Under the pieces are notes generated by a model. The model had not been told where the DNA came from. It did no database searches and saw only the letters and a list, made by a program, of their open reading frames with translations. A DNA stretch of 41,943 bases from JBFHES01 sp041584015 (GTDB taxonomy: Bacteria > Bacteroidota > Bacteroidia > Bacteroidales > M50B96): assembly GCA_041584015.1 (NCBI GenBank), contig JBFHES010000011.1, positions 1 to 41,943 of the forward strand, in the 5' to 3' direction. A program made the position numbers and the translations under genes. Shown here piece by piece: positions 33,008-40,688 of this stretch. How positions within the stretch are numbered: the first letter of the stretch is position 1; every line of letters starts with the position of its first letter.

Positions 33008-33636
33008 ATTAGTTCTGTACGACGCAAAATATCCCTAAGTTCACTAAGGATCATCGCCGTTGCTCCCCAAATGTGATGCCCTTTTGCATCGAAATATGGA
33101 GCGGTAACTTTATATCCATCCTTCTCTAGTATCTCAGTTTTACAGTTGTCTACTTTGAATAATTGTTTAGCTGATATTTCAATCACCTCTTGTACTTCCT
33201 CCGGGTCTGGAACAAAATCCGGCGTACTGTTTTGATAAGCCACAACCGGCTGTATTTTAAAACCACTTATGGGCACAAATAAAGGCGACAGTTGCCCGAT
33301 GATATTAATTTCCGAAGGCTTAATCGCAAGTTCTTCATTTGCTTCTCGCTTGGCCGTATCAATTAGGGTTTTATCGCCGTCCTCATATTTACCTCCGGGA
33401 AAACTCACCTGACCACTGTGTGCACCAGGATATTCTGTACGTTTCATAAACACCAGATGAAGTTTATCGTATTTAGGATAGAGCAGAATTAATACGCCGC
33501 TGTTCTTTATCTCCGAATCTGATTCTGGAAAAGTCTTTCCTTTATACCGGACCGATGGTGCCATTTTTTGCTGTGCAGCTAAACCAGGTAAACCTGATTC
33601 TATTTCTCTTCTAATTGCTTTGGCCGTATCAATCAT
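33004..33636 (-). CDS. Nudix hydrolase, probable coenzyme A pyrophosphatase
   Basis: This encodes 210 residues. The Nudix box starts at GGKYEDGDKTL and continues to AKREANEEL (about residues 81-103) with the REANEEL metal-binding helix. Just before it, MKRTEYPGAHSGQVSFPGG (about 64-82) matches the signature that separates CoA-type Nudix enzymes (UPF0035-like) from others. Members cleave CoA or its derivatives to 3',5'-ADP and 4'-phosphopantetheine. It has its own - strand promoter. Its stop shares the palindrome CTAG with the convergent gene. Confidence 0.88.
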   Translation of the reverse strand: MIDTAKAIRREIESGLPGLAAQQKMAPSVRYKGKTFPESDSEIKNSGVLILLYPKYDKLHLVFMKRTEYPGAHSGQVSFPGGKYEDGDKTLIDTAKREANEELAIKPSEINIIGQLSPLFVPISGFKIQPVVAYQNSTPDFVPDPEEVQEVIEISAKQLFKVDNCKTEILEKDGYKVTAPYFDAKGHHIWGATAMILSELRDILRRTELI

Positions 33637-33697
33637 GTGTGTAGGTGTTTAGTAACTATTAAACTGAACATATAGACTGTGTAAAAGTTTATTTGCT

Positions 33698-33727
33698 CAA
33701 ATATATACCTTGCTCTCAGCGCGCAAA
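33698..33727 (-). promoter_or_regulatory. Predicted promoter of the Nudix gene
   Basis: On the - strand, TTTG (33724-33727) and TATATTTG (33698-33705) are separated by 18 bases, in line with the Bacteroidota consensus. The start site would be near 33692, about 55 bases before the gene. Confidence 0.65.
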
Positions 33728-33737
33728 ATTAGGCATA

Positions 33738-33775
33738 AAAAAATGGGTTTTATATGACGAATAAAACCCATTTTA
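33738..33775 (-). terminator. Terminator of the sigma/Spy-like unit
   Basis: A perfect 14-bp stem (33740-33753 with 33761-33774: AAAATGGGTTTTAT / ATAAAACCCATTTT) has a 7-base loop. On the - strand it runs into TTTTTTTAT, and it is symmetrical enough to work on both strands. It lies 16 bases past the stop of the last gene of the unit. Confidence 0.9.
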
Positions 33776-33790
33776 AAAATATTGTAATTA

Positions 33791-34324
33791 TTATTTCCTT
33801 TTACGTTTGTGGTACTTATCTCCTTTGCAATCATCTTTCGCATCGCAATCATGTTTTTTATGTCCGTGCTTGGCAAACGACATTTTATCATGATGTCTGC
33901 CTGGTTTTTGATGAGTGTCGAAGAAAATGCGCTGTTTATCGGTTAGCAGTTTTCGAATCTCTTGCTCTTTGGCTGCGTGCTTTTTTGCAAGATCAGCTTT
34001 CAGTTTAGATATCTCATCAATGGATTTATTGATGGCTGCCAAATCCGCCTTCTCTGCCGTTTTCAAGGTGTTTAATCGAGCTTCCTTTTCTTTAATCAGG
34101 TTTTTTACCGGAAGCGCCTCTTTCATCATATTCAGATGGATATCTGCGAGTTTTGCTTCTTGCTCTTCACTTAGATCCGGGATACGTGGACCTTTTTGAA
34201 AATTTTCTTTTGTTATTTTCGGGTGATCGGCTGGCAATTCTGTACGCTGAGCAATGGTAGTACTTGTCATCCCAACAACTAATAGTAGAAGGATGGTTGT
34301 GCTAAGAATTTTAATTCGTTTCAT
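33791..34324 (-). CDS. Periplasmic Spy/CpxP-like (LTxxQ) protein with His-rich tail
   Basis: This encodes 177 residues with a signal peptide (MKRIKILSTTILLLLVVGMT, cleavage near TIAQ). The mature chain is almost all helix: a first LSEEQEAKLADIHLNMMKEA segment, a Lys/Glu-rich coiled coil (about 75-125), and a second LTDKQRIFF motif. This is the Spy/CpxP-type arrangement of periplasmic chaperones and metal-sensing proteins. The last 40 residues are unusual, rich in His, Asp, Lys and Cys (GRHHDKMSF, HGHKKHDCDAKDDCKGD), which suggests metal binding. It is the last gene of the sigma factor unit. Confidence 0.75.
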   Translation of the reverse strand: MKRIKILSTTILLLLVVGMTSTTIAQRTELPADHPKITKENFQKGPRIPDLSEEQEAKLADIHLNMMKEALPVKNLIKEKEARLNTLKTAEKADLAAINKSIDEISKLKADLAKKHAAKEQEIRKLLTDKQRIFFDTHQKPGRHHDKMSFAKHGHKKHDCDAKDDCKGDKYHKRKRK

Positions 34325-34381
34325 TTTAATTTATTTTGGGTTACTAATTATTTGATTTTTGGACGTGTTACTGACAAGTCC

Positions 34382-34939
34382 TTAATCATGTTTATCATTT
34401 TTTTTCCTTTTGTCTTTTATTTTCTCTCGCTTGTACCCGTGTCGGTGGTTCTTGTCTCCGATGTTTAAAAATACTTCCAGAATAACATGCTTCAATCTAT
34501 CTTGCTGATCAGGCGTACAAACTGAGCTTAGTGCTTCAAAATGTTTAAAGTTTAGTAACTCTAATTCTGCTTCCTTCTGAGCAATGGCATTAATCAGGCT
34601 ATCCTTTAAAAGTATGTTGGTACTATCTTTAAATACCTCTTCAAATAAAACTTCCTTAATTAAGTGGGCTTCAATTTTTTTTGTGTGCACTGCATTAAAA
34701 TGCTTCGATCGTAAGGTGTTAAACTGCGCTAACTGATCATCTGTAAGGTTTAGCTCTTTCTTTAAAAACCGTTCATTACGTTCCTGAGCATTCTTCTTAC
34801 TATATTCTTTTCTAGCTTTTGGATGCACACATTCATCATCGTTGTCGTTTATCCATAAGAAGGAGAGTGTTAAAACATTAATGATAATCAGAATTATCAC
34901 GAGCCATTTATATAATTTAATATCTGAAAAGTAATTCAT
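34382..34939 (-). CDS. Membrane-anchored Spy/CnrX-like protein
   Basis: This encodes 185 residues with one N-terminal membrane segment (WLVIILIIINVLTLSFLWI, about 12-30) and a periplasmic helical domain. LNLTDDQLAQFNTLRSKHFN fits the LTxxQ pattern and SVCTPDQQDRLKHVI forms a second copy. The end is basic with His residues (NHRHGYKREK). CnrX-type proteins sense metals and act on an anti-sigma factor; the neighbouring sigma and small membrane protein support that kind of role. Its start lies 2 bases after the stop of the gene upstream, so translation is coupled. The signal sensed is unknown. Confidence 0.7.
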   Translation of the reverse strand: MNYFSDIKLYKWLVIILIIINVLTLSFLWINDNDDECVHPKARKEYSKKNAQERNERFLKKELNLTDDQLAQFNTLRSKHFNAVHTKKIEAHLIKEVLFEEVFKDSTNILLKDSLINAIAQKEAELELLNFKHFEALSSVCTPDQQDRLKHVILEVFLNIGDKNHRHGYKREKIKDKRKKNDKHD

Positions 34940-34941
34940 GA

Positions 34942-35277
34942 TTATTCGTTGTTTGGATTAACATAGTCAGCAGCAGTGGTGCTAATATCGTATTCTTCGG
35001 CAAATGACAGTAATTCTGTGTCTCGACTCTCGCTGCTGCTGGTGTTGTAATTAAAGTAGATGGTTAATATGTTTACAGCGAAAATTACACCAATGGCAAG
35101 TGGTATTAGTTTTAATGTAAAAATGTAACTGCCAATACCTTGACTCATGTTTTCTGAATTCTCCATCTTTGCTTGAATTCTGGTGGCTAAAAACGGAGAT
35201 CCTTCAAAACGCTCGAATGCATCTGCACTAGCAAGTGTTTTATCTATTTCCTCTTGTATGTTAATTTTCTTTTTCAT
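34942..35277 (-). CDS. Small single-pass membrane protein, probable anti-sigma factor
   Basis: This encodes 111 residues: a soluble N-terminal part of about 50 residues (MKKKINIQEEIDKTLASADA), one membrane segment (LKLIPLAIGVIFAVNILTIY, about 55-75) and an acidic periplasmic end. It has no recognisable zinc-binding anti-sigma motif. The call rests on its topology and its place directly after an ECF sigma factor, and before two Spy/CnrX-like genes. An anti-sigma role is inference; CnrY-like proteins are similar in size and topology. Confidence 0.6.
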   Translation of the reverse strand: MKKKINIQEEIDKTLASADAFERFEGSPFLATRIQAKMENSENMSQGIGSYIFTLKLIPLAIGVIFAVNILTIYFNYNTSSSESRDTELLSFAEEYDISTTAADYVNPNNE

Positions 35278-35323
35278 TTTCGTAAGCTGTTTATTTTGAC
35301 GCTTATTACTTTAAATACTTGTG

Positions 35324-35902
35324 CTACGTATAAGTTTTCGTATAGTAATCTTTCAATAAAACCTTAAGATTCTTCTTGGCTCTAAACAATAAAGCTTCAA
35401 CCGATGATAAACTAATTTCCATTATCTCAGCTATTTCACTTGCTTTTAGTGTCTCAAACTTATTTAGAGTAAAAGCAATTTTCTGGTTCGATGGTAGTCG
35501 CTCAATAGCCTTATGCAGAATTTCTAAACGCTCCTTTTGCTCCAGAATATCCTCGGGGTTTGGTGTGTTGGCAGCCAAATCGATTACCTGATTGTCCTCT
35601 TTGTCGTAAAAGCCAATTAGGTTTTGAATTCGTTTCTTACGCTTCTTCTTTCTAATGGCATCTATCGATTTATTAACAGCAATCCGATACAGCCAGGTTG
35701 CCAGCGATGAGTCTTCCTTAAAAGCGTCTACTGATTTAAATACCTCAATAAAAACTTCCTGTGCTATGTCCTCTGCTTCTTCTTTGTTCATTAGAAAACC
35801 ATAACACGTATTCACAACACTTCCTTGATGTAGTTCAACGAGTTTGCTAAACGCACTACCCTTGCTATTCTTTAAATCCTCAATTAATTGTTGCTCTGTC
35901 AC
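35324..35902 (-). CDS. ECF-type RNA polymerase sigma factor
   Basis: This encodes 192 residues from a GTG at 35902 (VTEQQLIEDLKNSKGSAF). A TTG at 36010 would add 36 residues of non-conserved sequence, so the GTG is preferred. Region 2 is clear at DIAQEVFIEVFKSVDAF and SLATWLYRIAVNKSIDAIRK; region 4 at LPSNQKIAFTLNKFETLKAS and SLSSVEALLFRAKKNLKVLL gives the helix-turn-helix. It has no region 3, as expected for the ECF group. It directs RNA polymerase to a small regulon, probably including its own unit. It leads a four-gene operon with a probable anti-sigma and two envelope proteins. Confidence 0.93.
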   Translation of the reverse strand: MTEQQLIEDLKNSKGSAFSKLVELHQGSVVNTCYGFLMNKEEAEDIAQEVFIEVFKSVDAFKEDSSLATWLYRIAVNKSIDAIRKKKRKKRIQNLIGFYDKEDNQVIDLAANTPNPEDILEQKERLEILHKAIERLPSNQKIAFTLNKFETLKASEIAEIMEISLSSVEALLFRAKKNLKVLLKDYYTKTYT

Positions 35903-36017
35903 AATTACAAATATCTGAAATTGTTTTGTTAGACGATAGGAATCGCAGAAACTTGTTGTTTTATTTAATGATTGAATAGTTTTTACTGAATCTGAAATAT
36001 CAAAAGACAAATTCGAT

Positions 36018-36025
36018 TAGTTTTG
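36018..36025 (+). promoter_or_regulatory. Possible -7 element for the fucosidase gene
   Basis: TAGTTTTG matches TAnnTTTG and would place the start site near 36031, about 11 bases before the ATG. No good -33 element is seen. The region also lies in front of the divergent sigma factor. Confidence 0.4.
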
Positions 36026-36041
36026 TTAGCAAATTACTACT

Positions 36042-37340
36042 ATGAAAAAGCTATACATATTTCTTCTTTTGTGCATGCTCGGGCTGGTTACTTTCTCTCA
36101 AGCTACCTATAATCCTGCTAATAAGTCGGAGCACATGGAATGGTTTAAAGATGCGAAGCTGGGTATTTTTATTCATTGGGGAATTTATTCCGTTGATGGT
36201 ATTAGCGAGTCGTGGAGTTTTTTTAATGGTTATGTTTCGCATGAAGACTACATGAAACAATTGGATGGCTTTACGGCCAGTAATTATGATCCAGAGCAAT
36301 GGGTTTCGTTGATAAAGGAAAGTGGTGCACAATATGCCGTTGTTACTACCAAGCACCACGATGGAGTGGCTCTATGGGATACAAAATATGATCACTTGAA
36401 TGTTATTGATGATACTCCGGTTGAGAAAGATTTGATTAAACCATTGGTTAAGGAATTAAGGAAGAATGACTTGAAGGTTGGTTTATACTATTCCTTAATT
36501 GACTGGTCGCACCCTGATTATCCCAATCACACAAAAGAGTTAAAGCGGTATAAAAATGATAGTGTCAGATGGAATAAGTTTGTAGATTTTAACCTGGGAC
36601 AGATTAAGGAAATCTCCACAAAGTATAATCCCGATTTAGTTTGGTTTGATGGCGACTGGGAGTTTAAAGCTGATGAATGGCACGCAAAAGAAATAAGGGC
36701 CTTGTTACATAAAAAGAATGATGATATCATCATTAACTCACGCTTACAAGGGTATGGCGATTATGCAACACCTGAACAAGGAATTCCGGCACAGAAGCCA
36801 AAGGACAATTATTGGGAGTTATGCATGACAATGAACGACTCGTGGGGATTTCAACATAATGATAAGAACTACAAAACTGCCAATCAGATTATTCAGGTGT
36901 TTGCCGACTGTATAAGCAAAGGAGGTAATTTGCTGCTGGATATTGGACCCAGACAGGACGGAACAATTCCTGTCGAGCAGGTTGAAATTTTAAAGCAACT
37001 TGGTAGGTGGACCAAGAAACATGAGAAGGCTATTTATGGGACAACGGCCGGATTACCTGCCGAGTTTTTCTATGGACCTACTACTATTTCTAAAGACAGC
37101 AGCATGCTTTATCTTTTCTTACCTTATAAGCCAACAGGCTCCATTGCACTTAAAGGAATTAAGAACAGAATAAACAGTTCGTGGGTTGTTGGTCAGGGTA
37201 CACACTTAACACCAGAGCTACGATTAAAGCCTTATTGGAGCTCGCATCCCGGTGTCTATTTTATTGATGTACCTGAAGCAGCATTAGATGAACAAATGAC
37301 CGTAATAGCTATTTTGCTTGACGGAAAGCTGGAATTATAG
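36042..37340 (+). CDS. Secreted GH29 alpha-L-fucosidase
   Basis: This encodes 432 residues with a signal peptide (MKKLYIFLLLCMLGLVTFSQ). GH29 enzymes remove alpha-L-fucose with retention of configuration. The barrel motifs are present: FIHWGIYSVDG (43-53), VVTTKHHDGVALWDTKYD (100-117), VGLYYSLIDWSHPDY (146-160) and the nucleophile Asp203 in LVWFDGDWEF. GNLLLDIGPRQDGTIP follows and a beta-sandwich ends the protein. The acid/base residue is not conserved across the family and I do not assign it. No susCD or sulfatase gene is nearby, so it is not in a classical polysaccharide utilisation locus. Confidence 0.92.
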   Translation: MKKLYIFLLLCMLGLVTFSQATYNPANKSEHMEWFKDAKLGIFIHWGIYSVDGISESWSFFNGYVSHEDYMKQLDGFTASNYDPEQWVSLIKESGAQYAVVTTKHHDGVALWDTKYDHLNVIDDTPVEKDLIKPLVKELRKNDLKVGLYYSLIDWSHPDYPNHTKELKRYKNDSVRWNKFVDFNLGQIKEISTKYNPDLVWFDGDWEFKADEWHAKEIRALLHKKNDDIIINSRLQGYGDYATPEQGIPAQKPKDNYWELCMTMNDSWGFQHNDKNYKTANQIIQVFADCISKGGNLLLDIGPRQDGTIPVEQVEILKQLGRWTKKHEKAIYGTTAGLPAEFFYGPTTISKDSSMLYLFLPYKPTGSIALKGIKNRINSSWVVGQGTHLTPELRLKPYWSSHPGVYFIDVPEAALDEQMTVIAILLDGKLEL

Positions 37341-37344
37341 CTAC

Positions 37345-37560
37345 TTACGCTTCGCTGGCTACAACTTCAATTTTGTGTTCAAAAATTTCGATAACATCGC
37401 CTGGAATAAGTTTAGCTCTTTTACGTAGCTCAACTTCTCCATTCCTTTTTACAATTCCATCATCCACCATTAATTTGGCCTGGCCGCCAGAATTGGCAAT
37501 GTTTGTTGCTTTAAGCAATTGTATGAGCTGAATGTGTTCTGTGTTTATTTCGAATTTCAT
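37345..37560 (-). CDS. S4-domain RNA-binding protein (YbcJ-like)
   Basis: This encodes 71 residues made of a single S4 RNA-binding fold. The motif IQLLKATNIANSGGQAKLMV, then DDGIVKRNGEVELRKRAKLI and PGDVIEIF, matches the YbcJ-type group. Such proteins bind structured RNA, but their role is unclear. It lies 50 bases after the DUF4268 gene and ends 4 bases from the convergent fucosidase, with no terminator visible between them. Confidence 0.85.
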   Translation of the reverse strand: MKFEINTEHIQLIQLLKATNIANSGGQAKLMVDDGIVKRNGEVELRKRAKLIPGDVIEIFEHKIEVVASEA

Positions 37561-37610
37561 AGATGTATTTTAGGCGCGTAAAAGTAGTATTTCAATTACA
37601 ACAATACTCT

Positions 37611-38087
37611 TTATTGGATAATTGCTTTTGTTCTTTCTTTTATAACATCGGCATATTCGCGCCAGGCAAATTCTAAGCGTGTCATTTGGCGCACAAAGAA
37701 ATCGATTATTTCTGGCCATTGATCTTTTATATAGATGTTTGCTGGTTTCATTTCGTAATAGATACGGGCTATCTGTTTTTTATCGGTAACATAAACATCC
37801 TTGTCCCATATAAGTGGGTTTTTAAATGCCGTTTCGAGTACAGCTTTGTATTCTTCAATAATATTGAAAATCCCATCTCTGCGCTCGGCATTGTTCAGGT
37901 TAATCTCTATCATCACCAAGGCTGTTTTTTCGTCCAAATGAAATTTCAACTCAACACCTTTTACTCCTGTTTTGTAGAGCATCCATTTTTTTGAATAGCC
38001 CCGTTTGTTTTTAATGGCTTTGGTGCGTTCAGCAAAACGGTTCCAAAAATCTTTTCGTAACTGCTTTTTTTCGTCGTTGCTAAACAT
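37611..38087 (-). CDS. DUF4268-family protein
   Basis: This encodes 158 residues with no signal peptide. It is rich in aromatic and charged residues: FWNRFAERTKAIKNKRGYSK at the start, GVKGVELKFHLDEKTALVMI in the middle and FFVRQMTRLEFAWREYADVI at the end. This resembles the DUF4268 family, whose function is unknown; some members occur at the end of nuclease-like proteins. It follows the Crp/Fnr gene by 53 bases and may be in one transcript with it and the S4-domain gene. Confidence 0.7.
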   Translation of the reverse strand: MFSNDEKKQLRKDFWNRFAERTKAIKNKRGYSKKWMLYKTGVKGVELKFHLDEKTALVMIEINLNNAERRDGIFNIIEEYKAVLETAFKNPLIWDKDVYVTDKKQIARIYYEMKPANIYIKDQWPEIIDFFVRQMTRLEFAWREYADVIKERTKAIIQ

Positions 38088-38140
38088 GTTCTGGTAATTT
38101 TAGTGTGAAGCGATTTCGAGATTGTGGATATAGGGTAAGC

Positions 38141-38848
38141 TTAGTCGAATAAATTACCAACTTTTATTAAAGCAGGTAAATCGAGGATTTTAATTTTGCG
38201 ACCATTCAGCTCAATGAGTTTATCCGACTTAAATTCAGACAAAAGACGAATCACTGACTCGGTAGCCGTTCCAACAATATTCGCCAGTTCTTCACGCGTT
38301 AGCGAGATATTTAAAGTATTGTCTTCATCAGTATCAAACTCATTCTTTAAAAGCACCAATACCTCTGCCAGACGCTCGCGTACCGTTTTCTGAGCAATAT
38401 CTGTTATGAAATTGTTGGCTTCACCTAGTTCTTTACAGGCCAGCTGCATTAACTCCATGGAGAAGTCGGAGTTGTTTTTTATTGAAGCCAATAGGAAATC
38501 GGCAGGAATGTAGCAAACAACAGCATCGTCAATTACTTTTGCGGTGGTACAAGCTACCTCACCGCTGAGAATGGATCGGTAGCCAATCACATCTCCTTTT
38601 TTAGCAAACTTGATTATCTGCTCTTTTCCTTCAATCCCGGTTTTATAAAGTTTAATTACACCCTTGTTAACACAGTAAAATCCATTAATACGATTTCCTT
38701 CATGGTAAAGGATGGTACCTCGTTTATGATAGTTACAACTCTTTTCATAGTCTAAACTATCTAGCTCATCACTTGATAAATGCGTGAAAATCGAATTGTT
38801 CTTTCTAACACAATCTGCACATACAGGTATCGAAGGCAAGTTCTTCAT
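38141..38848 (-). CDS. Crp/Fnr-family transcription regulator with N-terminal CxxC
   Basis: This encodes 235 residues: a cyclic-nucleotide-binding-like sensor domain (about 20-140, with GTILYHEGNRINGFYCVNKG and KKGDVIGYRSILSGE), a long helix, and a winged helix-turn-helix (LTREELANIVGTATESVIRL, about 180-200). The ATESVIRLLSEF recognition helix is Fnr-like. The N-terminus has Cys10 and Cys13 (IPVCADCVRK), and Cys38, Cys59, Cys100 and Cys112 follow, so a redox or iron-sulfur function is possible. The cAMP-binding Arg/Ser pattern of Crp is not evident. A TATCTTTG promoter element lies upstream. Confidence 0.88.
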   Translation of the reverse strand: MKNLPSIPVCADCVRKNNSIFTHLSSDELDSLDYEKSCNYHKRGTILYHEGNRINGFYCVNKGVIKLYKTGIEGKEQIIKFAKKGDVIGYRSILSGEVACTTAKVIDDAVVCYIPADFLLASIKNNSDFSMELMQLACKELGEANNFITDIAQKTVRERLAEVLVLLKNEFDTDEDNTLNISLTREELANIVGTATESVIRLLSEFKSDKLIELNGRKIKILDLPALIKVGNLFD

Positions 38849-38898
38849 ACAACTTTAAATTAAACCTAAAATGACTAATGTCAAGTTTATAATGCTGC

Positions 38899-38906
38899 CA
38901 AAGATA
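38899..38906 (-). promoter_or_regulatory. Predicted -7 element of the Crp/Fnr gene
   Basis: TATCTTTG on the - strand would start transcription near 38892, about 44 bases before the gene. The nearest TTTG upstream (38921-38924) is only 14 bases away, shorter than usual. Confidence 0.5.
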
Positions 38907-38995
38907 AAATTTTTTGCATACAAAACAGGCTAATCAAGGGCGCGGAACCCAAGATTATTTCATGTTTTAACAGAAATTGCCAGGTGTGTTAAATT

Positions 38996-40123
38996 TTAAT
39001 CTTGCCATTCGGCTAAGAACAAGTTTGTTTCGTAAGTACCTCCATTGTTTCGGTTTGATGAAAATGCTAAATATTTTCCACTGTATGAAAAAACAGGGAA
39101 GGCGTCAAATACCTTATCGTGTGAAATACGCTCTAATCCGGTGCCGTCGATGTTAATCATGTACAAGTTGAACTGAAAACCGCGCTCGCTAGCATGGTTC
39201 GATGAGAAGATTACTTTCTCGTCGCTTACATGAAAGAATGGACTCCAGTTTGCTTTTCCAAGAGAGGTTAATTGGCGTAAATCGCTTCCATCAACATTAC
39301 AAATGTATAGCTCCATATTGGTTGGCATAACCAAACCTTGCTTTAGCAAATCCTTATATTCTTTTACATCTTCAGGTGAAGTTGGTCTGCTTGAGCGGAA
39401 AATTAATTTAGTACCGTCGTGTGAAAAGAAGGCGCCTCCATCGTAGCCCAAATCAAAAGTAATTTGCTTTACATCGCTTCCATCAAGATTCATGGTATAT
39501 AGCTCAAGATCGCCGGTACGTAGCGAGGTAAATACAATTTTGTCGCCTTTGGGTGATACGGTGGCTTCAGCATCGTAACCGGGTTCGTCTGTTAGTTTAT
39601 TAACAATGTTACCATTCAGATCGGCAACATAAATATCAAAGCTGTCATATATTGGCCAAACGTATTTTCCATCTTCTCTTTTAGGTGGTTTGTGCGGGCA
39701 ACTTGCATCATGCTCATGTGTTGATGCGTATAAAATTGTTGTATCGCCGGGCATAAAGTAAGAACAGGTAGTTCTTCCATCGCCAGTGCTTACCAATTGA
39801 GGTATCTTGTCTGCCGACTGTTCTTCCATTGAGTTCATTACGAATATTTGATCGCAATGGGCATTCCATTTTTCATTGGTTGCCTGAAAGATTAATTTGG
39901 TATCGTCGAAACTCCAGTAAGCTTCTGCATTATCGCCACCAAATGTTAGCTGGCGTAAACTTTTAAAGTGTGTTTCTTCCGGATAAACAAGTGAAGGTGT
40001 TTCACTCTTTTTTACTTCTGCGGCCACTGGCTCGCTTGTGTTTTCCGATTTCTTTTTAACCGATGTGTTGCATGCAGCAAGAATCAATACGGCGCCTAAT
40101 AGAAAGATATTTCTCATGTTCAT
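38996..40123 (-). CDS. WD40-like (PD40) beta-propeller lipoprotein
   Basis: This encodes 375 residues. A lipoprotein signal ends at Cys18 (LILAACNTS), so the protein is membrane-anchored, probably in the outer membrane. A Ser/Glu/Lys-rich linker is followed by TolB-like propeller blades: YWSFDDTKLIFQATN, ATVSPKGDKIVFTSLRTGDL, AFFSHDGTKLIFRSSRP, PFFHVSDEKVIFSSNHA and PVFSYSGKYLAFSSNRNNGG, each followed by a strand of the type ELYTMNLDGSDVKQIT. No catalytic domain is attached, unlike the related peptidases. It may bind a partner or ligand. A second ATG two codons in is possible. Confidence 0.85.
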   Translation of the reverse strand: MNMRNIFLLGAVLILAACNTSVKKKSENTSEPVAAEVKKSETPSLVYPEETHFKSLRQLTFGGDNAEAYWSFDDTKLIFQATNEKWNAHCDQIFVMNSMEEQSADKIPQLVSTGDGRTTCSYFMPGDTTILYASTHEHDASCPHKPPKREDGKYVWPIYDSFDIYVADLNGNIVNKLTDEPGYDAEATVSPKGDKIVFTSLRTGDLELYTMNLDGSDVKQITFDLGYDGGAFFSHDGTKLIFRSSRPTSPEDVKEYKDLLKQGLVMPTNMELYICNVDGSDLRQLTSLGKANWSPFFHVSDEKVIFSSNHASERGFQFNLYMINIDGTGLERISHDKVFDAFPVFSYSGKYLAFSSNRNNGGTYETNLFLAEWQD

Positions 40124-40145
40124 TTTTTTAAATCTGCTTTACAAA

Positions 40146-40153
40146 CAAAGCTA
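40146..40153 (-). promoter_or_regulatory. Predicted -7 element of the beta-propeller lipoprotein gene
   Basis: TAGCTTTG on the - strand lies 22 bases upstream of the gene and gives a start site near 40140. The -33 element is weak. Confidence 0.5.
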
Positions 40154-40221
40154 ATCCATTATTGTTGCAAATATCACTTTCGTTTTTGGTGTTTCAGAGG
40201 CATTGCCTTTTTAGTATTTGC

Positions 40222-40229
40222 TACATTTG
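40222..40229 (+). promoter_or_regulatory. Predicted -7 element of the CoA-binding protein gene
   Basis: TACATTTG matches TAnnTTTG; a TTG at 40203-40205 is 16 bases upstream, a little short. The start site would be near 40235, about 15 bases before the ATG. Confidence 0.5.
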
Positions 40230-40249
40230 TATCACAAGAAATAAACACT

Positions 40250-40612
40250 ATGAGTAAAAAGACATTAGTTATTGGAGCAAGCAACAATCCAAGCAGGTAT
40301 TCATACAAAGCAGTTGTTAGTTTAAAAGAACATGGACATGAAGCTATTCCTCTGGGAATTAAAAGGGGTGAGGTTGATGGACTAACAATTCTGAAAGGAT
40401 TGCCAGAGCTTGATGCTATTAATACCGTTACGCTATATGTTAATCCTTTAGCACAAAAGCAGTACTTTGATTACATCGTTAATTTGAAACCTGAACGGGT
40501 AATCTTTAATCCGGGAACGGAAAATAAGGAATTAGAAGATTTATGCGAAACAAATGGTATTGAGCCGATAGAAGCATGCACGCTGGTAATGCTTGCAACA
40601 AATCAGTACTAG
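40250..40612 (+). CDS. CoA-binding domain protein (Rossmann fold)
   Basis: This encodes 120 residues that make up a single CoA-binding-2 type domain. KKTLVIGASNNPSRYSYKAV carries the GAS nucleotide-binding turn, GHEAIPLGIKRGEVDGL follows, and VTLYVNPLAQKQYFDYIVNL and RVIFNPGTENKELEDLC complete the fold. These small cytoplasmic proteins resemble the N-terminal part of succinyl-CoA synthetase alpha chains; the role is unknown. It stands alone with its own promoter element, 76 bases before tRNA-Val. Confidence 0.85.
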   Translation: MSKKTLVIGASNNPSRYSYKAVVSLKEHGHEAIPLGIKRGEVDGLTILKGLPELDAINTVTLYVNPLAQKQYFDYIVNLKPERVIFNPGTENKELEDLCETNGIEPIEACTLVMLATNQY

Positions 40613-40667
40613 CATAAAATTGTAGCATCTATTTATTATTGATGTGCAGATAATCCGTGAGAATTAA

Positions 40668-40675
40668 TATTTTTG
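40668..40675 (+). promoter_or_regulatory. Predicted -7 element of tRNA-Val
   Basis: TATTTTTG matches TAnnTTTG, giving a start site near 40682, about 7 bases before the mature tRNA end. No clear -33 TTG is seen. Confidence 0.5.
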
Positions 40676-40688
40676 CTGTAGTATAAAT

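Noticed and set aside
35903..36010. Upstream TTG start for the sigma factor
   Set aside because: The added 36 residues do not resemble sigma factors; the GTG at 35902 gives a typical ECF N-terminus and leaves room for promoters.
38950..39004. Inverted repeat CAAGATTA / TAATCTTG at the end of the propeller lipoprotein gene
   Set aside because: The arms are only 8 bases and 39 bases apart with no T run; probably chance in A/T-rich DNA, not a terminator.
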